From: Streptomyces sp. V2I9
GTDB taxonomy: Bacteria > Actinomycetota > Actinomycetes > Streptomycetales > Streptomycetaceae
Direction: 5' to 3'
NCBI RefSeq assembly: GCF_030817475.1
Contig: NZ_JAUSZJ010000002.1
Location: 1,107,501-1,171,500 of the forward strand
Length of the DNA: 64,000 nucleotides
Shown here one piece after another: positions 36,595 through 44,096 of this stretch. How positions within the stretch are numbered: position 1 is the first letter of the stretch; each line of letters starts with the position of its first letter. The position numbers and the translations under genes were made by a program. The notes beneath the pieces are model-generated. The model made no database searches. It had not been told where the DNA came from and saw only the letters and a list, made by a program, of their open reading frames with translations.

Positions 36595-38388
36595 GTGACC
36601 CCACGTATCGAGGACTACGCCCTGATCGGCGATCTCCAGACCGCCGCGCTCGTCGGCAGGAACGGTTCCGTCGACTGGCTCTGCCTGCCGCGCTTCGACT
36701 CCGGCGCCTGTTTCGCCGCACTGCTCGGCACCGAGGAGAACGGCCACTGGCGCATCGCCCCCGCGGGTACGGCGGCATCGGACGTCTGCACCCGGCGCTC
36801 CTATGTGAAGGACTCGCTGGTCCTGGAGACGTACTGGGAGACGCGGACCGGCACGGTGAAGGTCATCGACTTCATGCCGCAGCGCGACGCGTCACCGGAT
36901 CTGATGCGGATCGTCGAGGGCGTCAGCGGCACGGTGGACATGCGCTCGGTGCTGCGGCTGCGCTTCGACTTCGGCTCGGTGGTGCCCTGGGTGCGGAAGT
37001 CGCACGGCCACCGGGTGGCGGTCGCCGGCCCCGACTCCGTGTGGCTGCGCAGCGAACCGCCGGTCAAGACGTGGGGCCAGCAGTTCAGCACCTGCTCCTC
37101 GTTCACCGTCTCCGAGGGCGAGAGCGTGGCGTTCGTGCTCACCTGGCACCCGTCGCACTCGCCGCGCCCGAAGCTGATCGACCCGCACAAGGCGCTCGAG
37201 CACACGGTGCACGACTGGGCCAAGTGGACCGGGCGGTGCACCTACGAGGGCCCCTACCGCGAGGCCGTGATGCGCTCCCTGATCACCCTGAAGGCGCTGA
37301 CGTACGCCCCGACGGGCGGGATCGTGGCGGCCCCGACGACCTCGCTGCCGGAGGAGATCGGCGGCGTACGGAACTGGGACTACCGCTTCTGCTGGCTGCG
37401 GGACGCCACGCTGACGCTCGGGGCGATGCTGTCGGCCGGCTATCTGAAGGAGGCGGAGGCCTGGCGGGACTGGCTGCTGCGGGCGGTAGCCGGGGACCCG
37501 GCGGACCTCCAGATCATGTACGGACTGGCGGGCGAGCGCAGGCTGCCCGAGACGGAACTGCCCTGGCTCGCCGGGTACGAGCACTCCCGGCCGGTCCGCA
37601 CCGGTAACGCGGCTGTCCGCCAGCGCCAGCTCGACGTGTACGGCGAGGTCATCGACGCGCTCCGGCTCGCCCGCGTCGCCGGTCTCGACGACAAGCCGCA
37701 CGCCTGGAACCTCCAGCTCAGCCTGCTCGGCTTCCTGGAGTCCAGCTGGCGCGAACCGGACGAGGGGCTGTGGGAGATCCGTGGCGCCCGCCGGCACTTC
37801 GTGCACTCCAAGGTGATGGCCTGGGTCGCCGCGGACCGGGCCGTGCGCACCCTGGAGGAGAACCCGGAGCTGCCCGGCGACGCGGAGCGCTGGCGGGCGA
37901 TGCGGGACGCCGTGCACGCGGAGGTCTGCGAGAAGGGGTACGACGCCGAGCGGAACACCTTCACCCAGTCCTACGGGTCGCGGGAGCTGGACGCCGCGAC
38001 GCTGCTCATCGTGCGGACCGGGTTCCTGCCGCCGGACGACCCGCGGGTGATCGGCACGGTCGACGCGGTCCGCGACGAGCTGGGCAGCGGCGGCCTGGTC
38101 CGCCGCTACTCCACCGAGGGCGCCTCCGTGGACGGACTGCCCGGCGACGAGGGCACGTTCATCGTCTGCTCGTTCTGGCTGGTCGACGCGTTGCACCGGA
38201 CCGGGAGGGCCCGGGAGGCGCGGGAGCTGTTCGAGCGTCTGCTGGAGCTGCGCAACGACATGGGGCTGCTGGCCGAGGAGTACGACGTGTCGGCGGGCCG
38301 CCAGCTGGGCAACTTCCCCCAGGCGTTCAGCCACATCGGACTGGTGAACTCCGCGGTCGACCTCGCCGGGGAGGACCCGGCAGGATAG
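36595..38388 (+). CDS. Glycoside hydrolase family 15 protein (trehalase/glucoamylase-like)
   Basis: The 597-residue cytoplasmic protein has an N-terminal beta-sandwich (about 1-210) opening with IEDYALIGDLQTAALVGRNGSVDWLCLP, and a GH15 (alpha/alpha)6 barrel (about 225-595). The barrel has NWDYRFCWLRDATLTL, the general-acid region GLWEIRGARRHFVHSKVMAWVA (in parts), and EEYDVSAGRQLGNFPQAFSHIGL with the catalytic base. Mycobacterial members of this layout are trehalases, so trehalose is a possible substrate. GTG 36595 follows GGGAAAG. A TTGACA at 36562-36567 lacks a matching -10. Confidence 0.9.
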   Translation: MTPRIEDYALIGDLQTAALVGRNGSVDWLCLPRFDSGACFAALLGTEENGHWRIAPAGTAASDVCTRRSYVKDSLVLETYWETRTGTVKVIDFMPQRDASPDLMRIVEGVSGTVDMRSVLRLRFDFGSVVPWVRKSHGHRVAVAGPDSVWLRSEPPVKTWGQQFSTCSSFTVSEGESVAFVLTWHPSHSPRPKLIDPHKALEHTVHDWAKWTGRCTYEGPYREAVMRSLITLKALTYAPTGGIVAAPTTSLPEEIGGVRNWDYRFCWLRDATLTLGAMLSAGYLKEAEAWRDWLLRAVAGDPADLQIMYGLAGERRLPETELPWLAGYEHSRPVRTGNAAVRQRQLDVYGEVIDALRLARVAGLDDKPHAWNLQLSLLGFLESSWREPDEGLWEIRGARRHFVHSKVMAWVAADRAVRTLEENPELPGDAERWRAMRDAVHAEVCEKGYDAERNTFTQSYGSRELDAATLLIVRTGFLPPDDPRVIGTVDAVRDELGSGGLVRRYSTEGASVDGLPGDEGTFIVCSFWLVDALHRTGRAREARELFERLLELRNDMGLLAEEYDVSAGRQLGNFPQAFSHIGLVNSAVDLAGEDPAG

Positions 38389-38392
38389 GGCC

Positions 38393-39148
38393 ATGGATCT
38401 TGGACTGAAGGACCGCGTCTACGTCGTCACCGGAGCGACCAGGGGCCTCGGCAACGCCACGGCCCGCGCACTGGCCGCGGACGGCGCGAAAGTGATCATC
38501 ACCGGCCGGGACGAGCCGTCCGTCGTGGAGGCCGCCGCCGAGCTGGGCCCGGACGTGGTGGGGGTCGCCGCCGACAATGCCGACCCGAGCGCCGCCCAGC
38601 GCCTCGTGGACACCGCGCGGGAACGCTTCGGACGGCTCGACGGCGTCCTCGTCAGCGTCGGCGGACCCGCCCCCGGCTTCCTCGCGGACAACACGGACGA
38701 CCAGTGGCAGACGGCGTTCGAGACGGTGTTCCTGGGGGCGGTACGGCTGGCCCGGACGGCGGCGGCGGCGCTCGGCGAGGGCGGCGTGATCGGATTCGTG
38801 CTCTCCGGGTCGGTGCACGAGCCGATCGCGGGGCTGACCATCTCCAACGGGCTGCGCCCCGGTCTCGCCGGTTTCGCCAAGTCGCTCGCCGACGAGCTGG
38901 GGCCGCGCGGCATCCGGGTGGTCGGCGTGCTGCCCGCCCGGATCGACACCGACCGGGTCCGTGAGCTGGACGCCCTGTCCGGCGACGCGGAGGCGGCCCG
39001 TACCGCGAACGAGGCGCGGATTCCGTTGCGGCGCTACGGGACGCCCGAGGAGTTCGGGAAGACCGCCGCCTTCCTGCTCTCCCCCGCCGCCTCGTACCTC
39101 ACGGGCATCATGGTCCCGGTCGACGGCGGGGCCCGGCACGGCTTCTGA
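38393..39148 (+). CDS. Atypical SDR oxidoreductase lacking the YxxxK catalytic pair
   Basis: The 251-residue Rossmann protein has the cofactor motif VVTGATRGLGNATA and a C-terminal GIMVPVDGGARHGF typical of 3-oxoacyl-ACP-reductase-like SDRs. After FVLSGSVHEPIAGL, however, the expected YxxxK is replaced by SNGLRPGLAGFAKSLA (Asn/Arg in place of Tyr/Lys). This defines a divergent SDR branch also seen elsewhere, so catalysis or substrate may differ. It starts 4 bases after the GH15 stop and is probably co-transcribed. Confidence 0.85.
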   Translation: MDLGLKDRVYVVTGATRGLGNATARALAADGAKVIITGRDEPSVVEAAAELGPDVVGVAADNADPSAAQRLVDTARERFGRLDGVLVSVGGPAPGFLADNTDDQWQTAFETVFLGAVRLARTAAAALGEGGVIGFVLSGSVHEPIAGLTISNGLRPGLAGFAKSLADELGPRGIRVVGVLPARIDTDRVRELDALSGDAEAARTANEARIPLRRYGTPEEFGKTAAFLLSPAASYLTGIMVPVDGGARHGF

Positions 39149-39223
39149 CCGGGCGGACGCCGCCCGGCCCGGCGGTGTGCCCGCGTCACTCCTGCACACA
39201 GGTTCCGGGCGTCCGCCGCCCGG
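39149..39223. terminator. Terminator between SDR and amaP genes
   Basis: CCGGGCGGACGCC at 39149-39161 can pair with GGGCGTCCGCC plus GCCCGG at 39207-39223, with a 3-base bulge. Smaller hairpins lie inside. Two convergent genes end on either side. Confidence 0.45.
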
Positions 39224-39249
39224 TTCCGTACGCGGACCCGCTCGGGCCG

Positions 39250-39837
39250 TCAGGAGACCCGCGTCGCGCGGTGCTTGACGGCCTTGAGCCGTACCTCGGC
39301 GGGGAGTTCGGCCAGCCCGGCCGATTCCCTGGCGTGCCTCAGCGCTCCGTCCGCGACCGCGTTCAGGGTCTCCCGCGGCGCGGCGTGCGGTTCCGTCAGC
39401 AGCCGGATCCTGGCGCGGGGCGCCGTCCGGCGGCCGGTCAGCATCGTCCGGGCGCGGGCCACTCCGTCCAGCGCGCCCGCCTCGTCGGCGAGCACGTCCT
39501 CCAGGGCGCGGCCCCGCAGCCGGGCCCCTTCGCCGTCGCCGCTGTCCACCAGGACCTCCGCGAGGCGGCCGCGGCGGAGCTGGGCGAGGAACCACCACAG
39601 GGCGAGGACCACCAGGACGGCGAGGACCGCGATCACCGTCGGCCACCACCAGCCCTCGTCGCGCCAGCGGTGCCGGGCGGCCGTGCTGAGCAGCACGTCG
39701 CCCTTGGCGTCCCAGGGCCACCAGGTCGGCGCGGACGCGCCGAGGCCCACGGCGAGCACGGCTGCGCCGAGGACGGCGAGCACCAGTCCGGCCAGGGCCA
39801 GCAGGACCCGGTTGACGGTGGAACGCATGCGGCTCAT
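39250..39837 (-). CDS. amaP: Alkaline-shock membrane anchor protein (AmaP)
   Basis: The 195-residue protein has two membrane helices (VNRVLLALAGLVLAVLGAAV and TVIAVLAVLVVLALWWFLA) joined by an extracytoplasmic loop. A basic cytoplasmic C-terminal half follows with EDVLADEAGALDGVARARTML and LPAEVRLKAVKH. AmaP anchors Asp23 to the membrane in Staphylococcus. It is the last gene of the five-gene operon; ATG 39837 overlaps the previous stop by 4 bases. Confidence 0.85.
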   Translation of the reverse strand: MSRMRSTVNRVLLALAGLVLAVLGAAVLAVGLGASAPTWWPWDAKGDVLLSTAARHRWRDEGWWWPTVIAVLAVLVVLALWWFLAQLRRGRLAEVLVDSGDGEGARLRGRALEDVLADEAGALDGVARARTMLTGRRTAPRARIRLLTEPHAAPRETLNAVADGALRHARESAGLAELPAEVRLKAVKHRATRVS

Positions 39838-40511
39838 CCCTTCTTCGGCGGTCGGTGCACCTGGACGGAGAGGGCCGGCGGCTTCGCCAGGCCCAGTTCC
39901 CGTACGGCCTTCTCCAGCGCGGAGTTCAGGTCGGCCGTCACGTCGTCGAGTTCCCGGAAGTGCGAGAGCGCGCGCACCTTCGCCTTCCGCCGCCCCATCC
40001 CGACCCGTACGGACTGCACCCCGGACACCTCCACGGCGCGGTCCCGCAGGACCAGTGCGGCGGCGGTGCGGTCGAGTCCGGCGTGGACGCCCGCGCGGTC
40101 GCGGCGCATCGGCAGCAGGTGGCGCAGTCCGGGGGTGAGGGCCAGCAGGATCAGCCAGAGGCCGAGCGCCGCGGCGACGCCCGCCCCGATGAACATCGCC
40201 ACGTCGTCCAGGTGCCGTTCGGCCAGGCCGTCCGCGAGGGAGCGCCGCCACTGCATGGCGGGGTGGCCGGCCCGTACGGCCGCGATGTCGTAGAGCAGCA
40301 GTCCGGCTCCGCCCAGGATCACGAGGGCCACCAGGGCGGCGGGGATGCGGCGCGCGGACCAGAAGCGGCCCGTCCGGTCGCCGTCGCCCTGTTCGAGGGT
40401 CGGGACCGTTTCGCGGGCGGCGGAGGGCGTCTCCGCGGACGCGTCGCCCTCGTGGTGCTCCGCGGTGGGCATCCGCCGGGTGGAGCCGGTCGGTTCGCCG
40501 GGCTCGGTCAT
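39834..40511 (-). CDS. DUF6286-type membrane protein of the Asp23 operon
   Basis: The 225-residue protein has a polar N-terminus (about 1-55), two membrane helices (PAALVALVILGGAGLLLYDI and VAMFIGAGVAAALGLWLILLAL) and a C-terminal soluble domain with RAGVHAGLDRTAAALVLRDRAV. The topology mirrors AmaP. The C-terminal domain resembles the Asp23-like fold in rhythm (VSGVQSVRVGM, DVTADLNSALEKAV). Both ends overlap neighbours by 4 bases. Confidence 0.78.
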   Translation of the reverse strand: MTEPGEPTGSTRRMPTAEHHEGDASAETPSAARETVPTLEQGDGDRTGRFWSARRIPAALVALVILGGAGLLLYDIAAVRAGHPAMQWRRSLADGLAERHLDDVAMFIGAGVAAALGLWLILLALTPGLRHLLPMRRDRAGVHAGLDRTAAALVLRDRAVEVSGVQSVRVGMGRRKAKVRALSHFRELDDVTADLNSALEKAVRELGLAKPPALSVQVHRPPKKG

Positions 40512-40861
40512 CGGATCCTCCCCTGTGCGGCGGCGCCGGCGGCGGCCGGGTGCAGCCGTTCGACCTGCACGGCCACCTCGGGCACCTCCATCCCGGCGAG
40601 CGTCTTGACCCGTTGGGCGACACGGCGGCGGACGGCGCCGCACTGGCGGCCGACATCACTGGGGTAGCGCAGCTCCAGGCTGACCCGGACCCGCGCGGTG
40701 TCCCGGTGCACGGTGACCGTCGCGCGCGGCGAGGACCCGTCCGCCGGTGGTTCGCCGACGGCCTCCTTCGCCGCCTGGGCAGCGATCTTGGCGACGACGC
40801 GGTCGGCGATCCGGGTCTCGCCGCGTTCGGCGGCGGCGACCCGGCCGTTCACCGCCGTCAC
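40508..40861 (-). CDS. Asp23/Gls24 family protein (second copy)
   Basis: The 117-residue Asp23/Gls24-fold protein begins with GETRIADRVVAKIAAQAAKEAV and has the typical VRVSLELRYPSDVGRQCGAVRRRVAQRVKTLAG and VAVQVERL segments (given in part). The family forms membrane-associated networks upon envelope or alkaline stress. GTG 40861 overlaps the previous stop (GTGA), and the end overlaps the next ATG. Confidence 0.85.
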   Translation of the reverse strand: MTAVNGRVAAAERGETRIADRVVAKIAAQAAKEAVGEPPADGSSPRATVTVHRDTARVRVSLELRYPSDVGRQCGAVRRRVAQRVKTLAGMEVPEVAVQVERLHPAAAGAAAQGRIR

Positions 40862-41049
40862 CGTCGCCGGTCAGCGCGCTCGCGACTCCGGAAGAAGTCG
40901 CCGGGCTCCAGGTCACCGTCCAGGAAGCGGCCGGCGACGAAGCCGACGGCGCCCAGGGCGGCCACCAGTACGAAGGCTCCGAACCCGCCGAAGTATCCGG
41001 CGAACCCGAGCGCCATGCCGGCCAACAGACCGGCGACAGCCATGCTCAT
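40858..41049 (-). CDS. Small two-helix membrane protein of the Asp23 operon
   Basis: The 63-residue protein has two hydrophobic helices rich in glycine (AVAGLLAGMALGFAGYFGGFG and FVLVAALGAVGFVAGRFL), then a charged tail DFFRSRERADRRR. It resembles the DUF2273-type small membrane proteins that accompany Asp23 genes in Firmicutes. Its stop overlaps the next start. Confidence 0.75.
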   Translation of the reverse strand: MSMAVAGLLAGMALGFAGYFGGFGAFVLVAALGAVGFVAGRFLDGDLEPGDFFRSRERADRRR

Positions 41050-41109
41050 CGTGTCTCTCTCCTCGATTGCCGTGCGACTCGGCCCCCGTGCGCCCCGGAC
41101 GCGGAAGGG

Positions 41110-41580
41110 CTACTGGACACGCTGTTCGGACTGGTCGTCATCGTCGTCCTCGTCCGGCAGCTTGACGTCGCTGACCGCGATGTTGACCTCGACGACTTCG
41201 AGGCCGGTCATGCGTTCCACCGCGGCGACGACGTTCTCGCGTACGTCACGGGCCACCCCGGAGATGGCCACGCCGTACTCGACGACGATCTCCAGGTCGA
41301 GGGCGGCCTGGGACTCGCCGACCTCCGCCTTCACCCCGCGGGTGACGGACTTCCCACCGCCGGGGACCTTGTCGCGGACGGCGCCGAACGTCCGCGAGAG
41401 GCCGCTGCCCATCGCGTGGACGCCGGACACGTCGCGCGCCGCCATTCCGGCGATCTTCTCGACGACGCCGTCGGCGATGGTGGTACGGCCACGGGTGCCC
41501 GGATCGCCGCCGCCACGCTTACCGAGGGCCTTGCCGCCCGTGCCGCTGTCGGGGTTGGTGCGCTGGGAGCTTTCAGTCAT
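41110..41580 (-). CDS. Asp23/Gls24 family envelope stress response protein
   Basis: This 156-residue protein heads the operon. A low-complexity Gly-rich N-terminus (about 1-32) precedes the Asp23 domain (about 33-140): GRTTIADGVVEKIAGMAARDVSGVHAM, LDLEIVVEYGVAISGVARDVRENVVAAVERMTGL and EVNIAVSDVKLPDE (in parts). A highly acidic tail DEDDDDDQSEQ follows. It is divergent from the gene at 41688, and both promoters must lie in the 107-base gap. Confidence 0.9.
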   Translation of the reverse strand: MTESSQRTNPDSGTGGKALGKRGGGDPGTRGRTTIADGVVEKIAGMAARDVSGVHAMGSGLSRTFGAVRDKVPGGGKSVTRGVKAEVGESQAALDLEIVVEYGVAISGVARDVRENVVAAVERMTGLEVVEVNIAVSDVKLPDEDDDDDQSEQRVQ

Positions 41581-41687
41581 CGCCGCTCTTCCCTTCGGGA
41601 CATTCGGGACTATCGGGACAGGGACTTCGTAGCCCACGTTAAGTGCGCTTTCACGATCTCGCGCCGTGGATACGGCAGTCTGGGGCG

Positions 41688-42467
41688 ATGACAACGGCGC
41701 GGGACCCGCAGAGGGTCGACGGATGGACCGCTGCGGTACGGGAAAGGCTCGGCCTGGGCAGACTGCTGCCCCTGGGCGGCCCTGCGGAAGGGGCCTGGAT
41801 CGCGGAGACGGCGGCCGCAGCGGTGCTGCGCGGGGCGGCGGCCCACCCCGGCACGGTGCTGGGGAAGCTGCGGATCGGCCCGGCGGAGGAGGCGATGGCA
41901 GGCGCTCCGGCGGCCCCTCCCGGCCCCGGCGCCCCGGCGGTCGCACCGGCACCGCCGGGCGCGCTGCCCCCGGTGCCGCTGCGGATCGAGGCGGAGTTCT
42001 CGGCCTCCCTCGACCGGCCGCTGCCCGATGCGGCGGCGGCCCTGCGCTCGGCACTCCTCACGGCCGCCGCGGCCCGGCTGGGCCTGAAGGTCACCGAGGT
42101 GGACCTGACGGTGACGGCATTGCTGGCGGACGGCGCGCCCGATCAGGTGACGGCGCGGACGGCACCGGCGGTTCCGGTCGCCGGAGCGGACGGGCCGGTG
42201 GCGGAGGCGGCCGCCGGAGTACCGGGAGTCGTCTCGCTCACCCGCGTCCTGGGCTCGCCGGTGCTCACCGCCGCGGACCATGTGCGGGTCGAGGTGGCGA
42301 CGGCCGGGAACCGCGCCGCACGGGAGGTCGCCCGGTCGGTGCACACGGCGGTGACGGCCGCCCTGGACCGGCCGCTCCCCGTGTCGGTCCTGGTCACGGA
42401 CGTGGTGGGACCGGCGGACGGCACCGGGCCGAGCGGCTCCGGCTCCATCGGCGGCTCCGGCGCCTGA
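41688..42467 (+). CDS. Asp23-operon-linked hypothetical protein with Asp23-like halves
   Basis: The 259-residue protein is without membrane segments. Both halves show the alternating pattern of Asp23-like domains: about 90-140 (VPLRIEAEFSAS, ALRSALLTAAAARLGLKVTEVDL) and about 170-245 (VPGVVSLTRVLGSPVL, VRVEVATAGNRAAREVARSV, LPVSVLVTDVV). The linker is Pro/Ala-rich. No firm family is known to me; similar proteins are found beside Asp23 operons in streptomycetes. TGGGGCG precedes ATG 41688. Confidence 0.72.
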   Translation: MTTARDPQRVDGWTAAVRERLGLGRLLPLGGPAEGAWIAETAAAAVLRGAAAHPGTVLGKLRIGPAEEAMAGAPAAPPGPGAPAVAPAPPGALPPVPLRIEAEFSASLDRPLPDAAAALRSALLTAAAARLGLKVTEVDLTVTALLADGAPDQVTARTAPAVPVAGADGPVAEAAAGVPGVVSLTRVLGSPVLTAADHVRVEVATAGNRAAREVARSVHTAVTAALDRPLPVSVLVTDVVGPADGTGPSGSGSIGGSGA

Positions 42468-42490
42468 GCCGGACAGGAGGGCGGGACGGG

Positions 42491-42550
42491 CCCGACCCGC
42501 CGGACCACGCGTCCGGCGGCCCGGCGCCCGGGCCTGCCCGGCGGGTCGGG
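42491..42550. terminator. Hairpin between the Asp23-linked gene and the hydratase gene
   Basis: CCCGACCCGCCGG (42491-42503) and its exact complement (42538-42550) enclose further GC-rich self-complementary sequence between two convergent genes. Confidence 0.55.
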
Positions 42551-42627
42551 GAACCCGCGATCGCGCCGGCCTCCGGCCGCCGCGTCGCTCACACGGTCCT
42601 CCACCGCCTGAGCCGGTGGCGCACTTC

Positions 42628-43419
42628 CTAGTCGGTGATGCCCGCCAGGTCGCGGAGGCGGCGACCCTGGGCGGCCCGCTCGGCGACGCGCTGCTGTTCG
42701 AAGTCGCGGGTGAGCGCCCCGGCGAGGAGCGCCTTCGTCTCCACGACGGCGTCGCGGGGCGCCGCCACCAGGGCGGCGGCGAGATCGCGGGCGGCAGCGT
42801 CGAGCTGGTCGGCGGGGACCACGAGGTTGGCCAGGCCGGTGCGCTCGGCCTCGTCGGCGTGCACGAAGCGGCCGGTGGCACAGATCTCGAGCGCGCGGGC
42901 GTACCCCACGAGGTGCACCAGGGGGTGGGTGCCCGTGAGGTCGGGAACGAGGCCGAGGCTGGTCTCGCGCATGGCGAACTGCACGTCCTCGGCGACGATG
43001 CGCAGGTCGCAGGCGAGGGCGAGCTGGAAGCCGGCGCCGATGGCGTGCCCCTGGACCGTCGCGATCGACACGAGGTCGTTGCGGCGCCACCAGGTGAACG
43101 CCTCCTGGTACTCGGCGATGATGGCGTCGAGTTCCGCCTCGGGGCCGCGCGCCATGTCGAGGAACGACGGCTCGCCGTCGAAGCCCTCGGGCGTGAACGC
43201 CTGGCGGTCGAGGCCGGCGGAGAAGGACTTGCCCTCACCGCGCAGCGTCACGACCCGCACCGTGCCGGGCAGCGCCCGTCCGGCCTCTGTCAACGCCCGC
43301 CACAGAGCGGGAGACTGAGCGTTGCGCTTGGCCGGGTTGGTGAGCGTCACCGTGGCGACGGCGTCGTCGACGGTGAGCCGTACGCCGTCCTTGTCGAGCA
43401 CAGTGTCGAACGAGGTCAT
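42628..43419 (-). CDS. Enoyl-CoA hydratase/isomerase family protein
   Basis: The 263-residue crotonase-fold protein has the CoA-pocket segment GEGKSFSAGLDRQAF (oxyanion residues) and GHAIGAGFQLALACDLRI (second oxyanion Gly), with LGLVPDLTGTHPLVHLVGYARALEI after it. The usual catalytic glutamates of enoyl-CoA hydratase 1 are not both obvious (ETSLGLVPD has one Glu), so it may be an isomerase or other crotonase-type enzyme. The pathway is unknown. Confidence 0.87.
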   Translation of the reverse strand: MTSFDTVLDKDGVRLTVDDAVATVTLTNPAKRNAQSPALWRALTEAGRALPGTVRVVTLRGEGKSFSAGLDRQAFTPEGFDGEPSFLDMARGPEAELDAIIAEYQEAFTWWRRNDLVSIATVQGHAIGAGFQLALACDLRIVAEDVQFAMRETSLGLVPDLTGTHPLVHLVGYARALEICATGRFVHADEAERTGLANLVVPADQLDAAARDLAAALVAAPRDAVVETKALLAGALTRDFEQQRVAERAAQGRRLRDLAGITD

Positions 43420-43554
43420 GGGGCGCCTCCGGATGGGGTGCGGTCAGCACGAAGGAACTAAGTGACTGAACAGTAACCACCCGGACGACCCTGCGGTCGA
43501 CCGGGTGGCCACCCCGAAATCCGTTGAGCCCGAAGAGGTCGGAGACCCGCGGCC

Positions 43555-43776
43555 TCAGGCCGAAGCGGCCTTCTTGCCCCGCGTCGCGCCGCCGCGTCCC
43601 CGCAGCGTCACTCCGGACTCACTGAGCATCCGGTGGACGAACCCGTAGGAGCGGCCGGTTTCCTCGGCCAGCGCCCTGATGCTCGCACCGGAGTCGTACT
43701 TCTTCTTCAGGTCTGCCGCGAGCTTGTCACGCGCGGCGCCGGTCACCCGGCTGCCCTTCTTCAGAGTCTCGGCCAC
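43555..43776 (-). CDS. gbn: Gbn-type nucleoid-associated HTH protein
   Basis: The 73-residue basic protein is AETLKKGSRVTGAARDKLA, then a single helix-turn-helix at about 28-55 (GASIRALAEETGRSYGFVHRMLSESG) and a basic tail RGRGGATRGKKAASA. Length, sequence style and position between an enoyl-CoA hydratase and an ABC-F gene match S. coelicolor SCO1839 (Gbn), a GATC-binding nucleoid protein specific to actinobacteria that affects development. GTG 43776 has GAGGAGG 6 bases upstream, which rules out the longer 149-residue reading. Confidence 0.78.
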   Translation of the reverse strand: MAETLKKGSRVTGAARDKLAADLKKKYDSGASIRALAEETGRSYGFVHRMLSESGVTLRGRGGATRGKKAASA

Positions 43777-44096
43777 CCGTGCCTCCTCGTAGGAAGTGCG
43801 CTCTGGACTCTCATGATCACCCCTCCCGCGCTTCCTGGCCACCCATTCGGCAAGGTCGGTGCATCCGGTTTGCCGGTCACGGAGCGCGTCGACACGATCG
43901 GAATCCCTGATTCCCACGGGCCCACGAACGCGTACGGCCCCGATCTTCCGGAGAACCGGCAGGTCAGGGCCGTACGAGGAGAAGCCGTCCGGAAGGGGGC
44001 GCACGACGGGCGAGCGCCCGGCGCACCACCGGAGTACGAGAGGCTCTCACGCAGATGACGGATCACGCGTAGGCCGAATGATCCATCCGCAGTGGA
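43777..44096. other. Non-coding stretch upstream of gbn
   Basis: No gene is supported. A frame continuous with gbn stays open upstream but lacks similarity. GATC occurs in TCATGATCACC (about 43811-43821), the core that Gbn binds, so self-control is conceivable. TGATCCA and TGGATCA near 44080-44100 form a hairpin at the end of the ABC-F gene. Confidence 0.4.
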
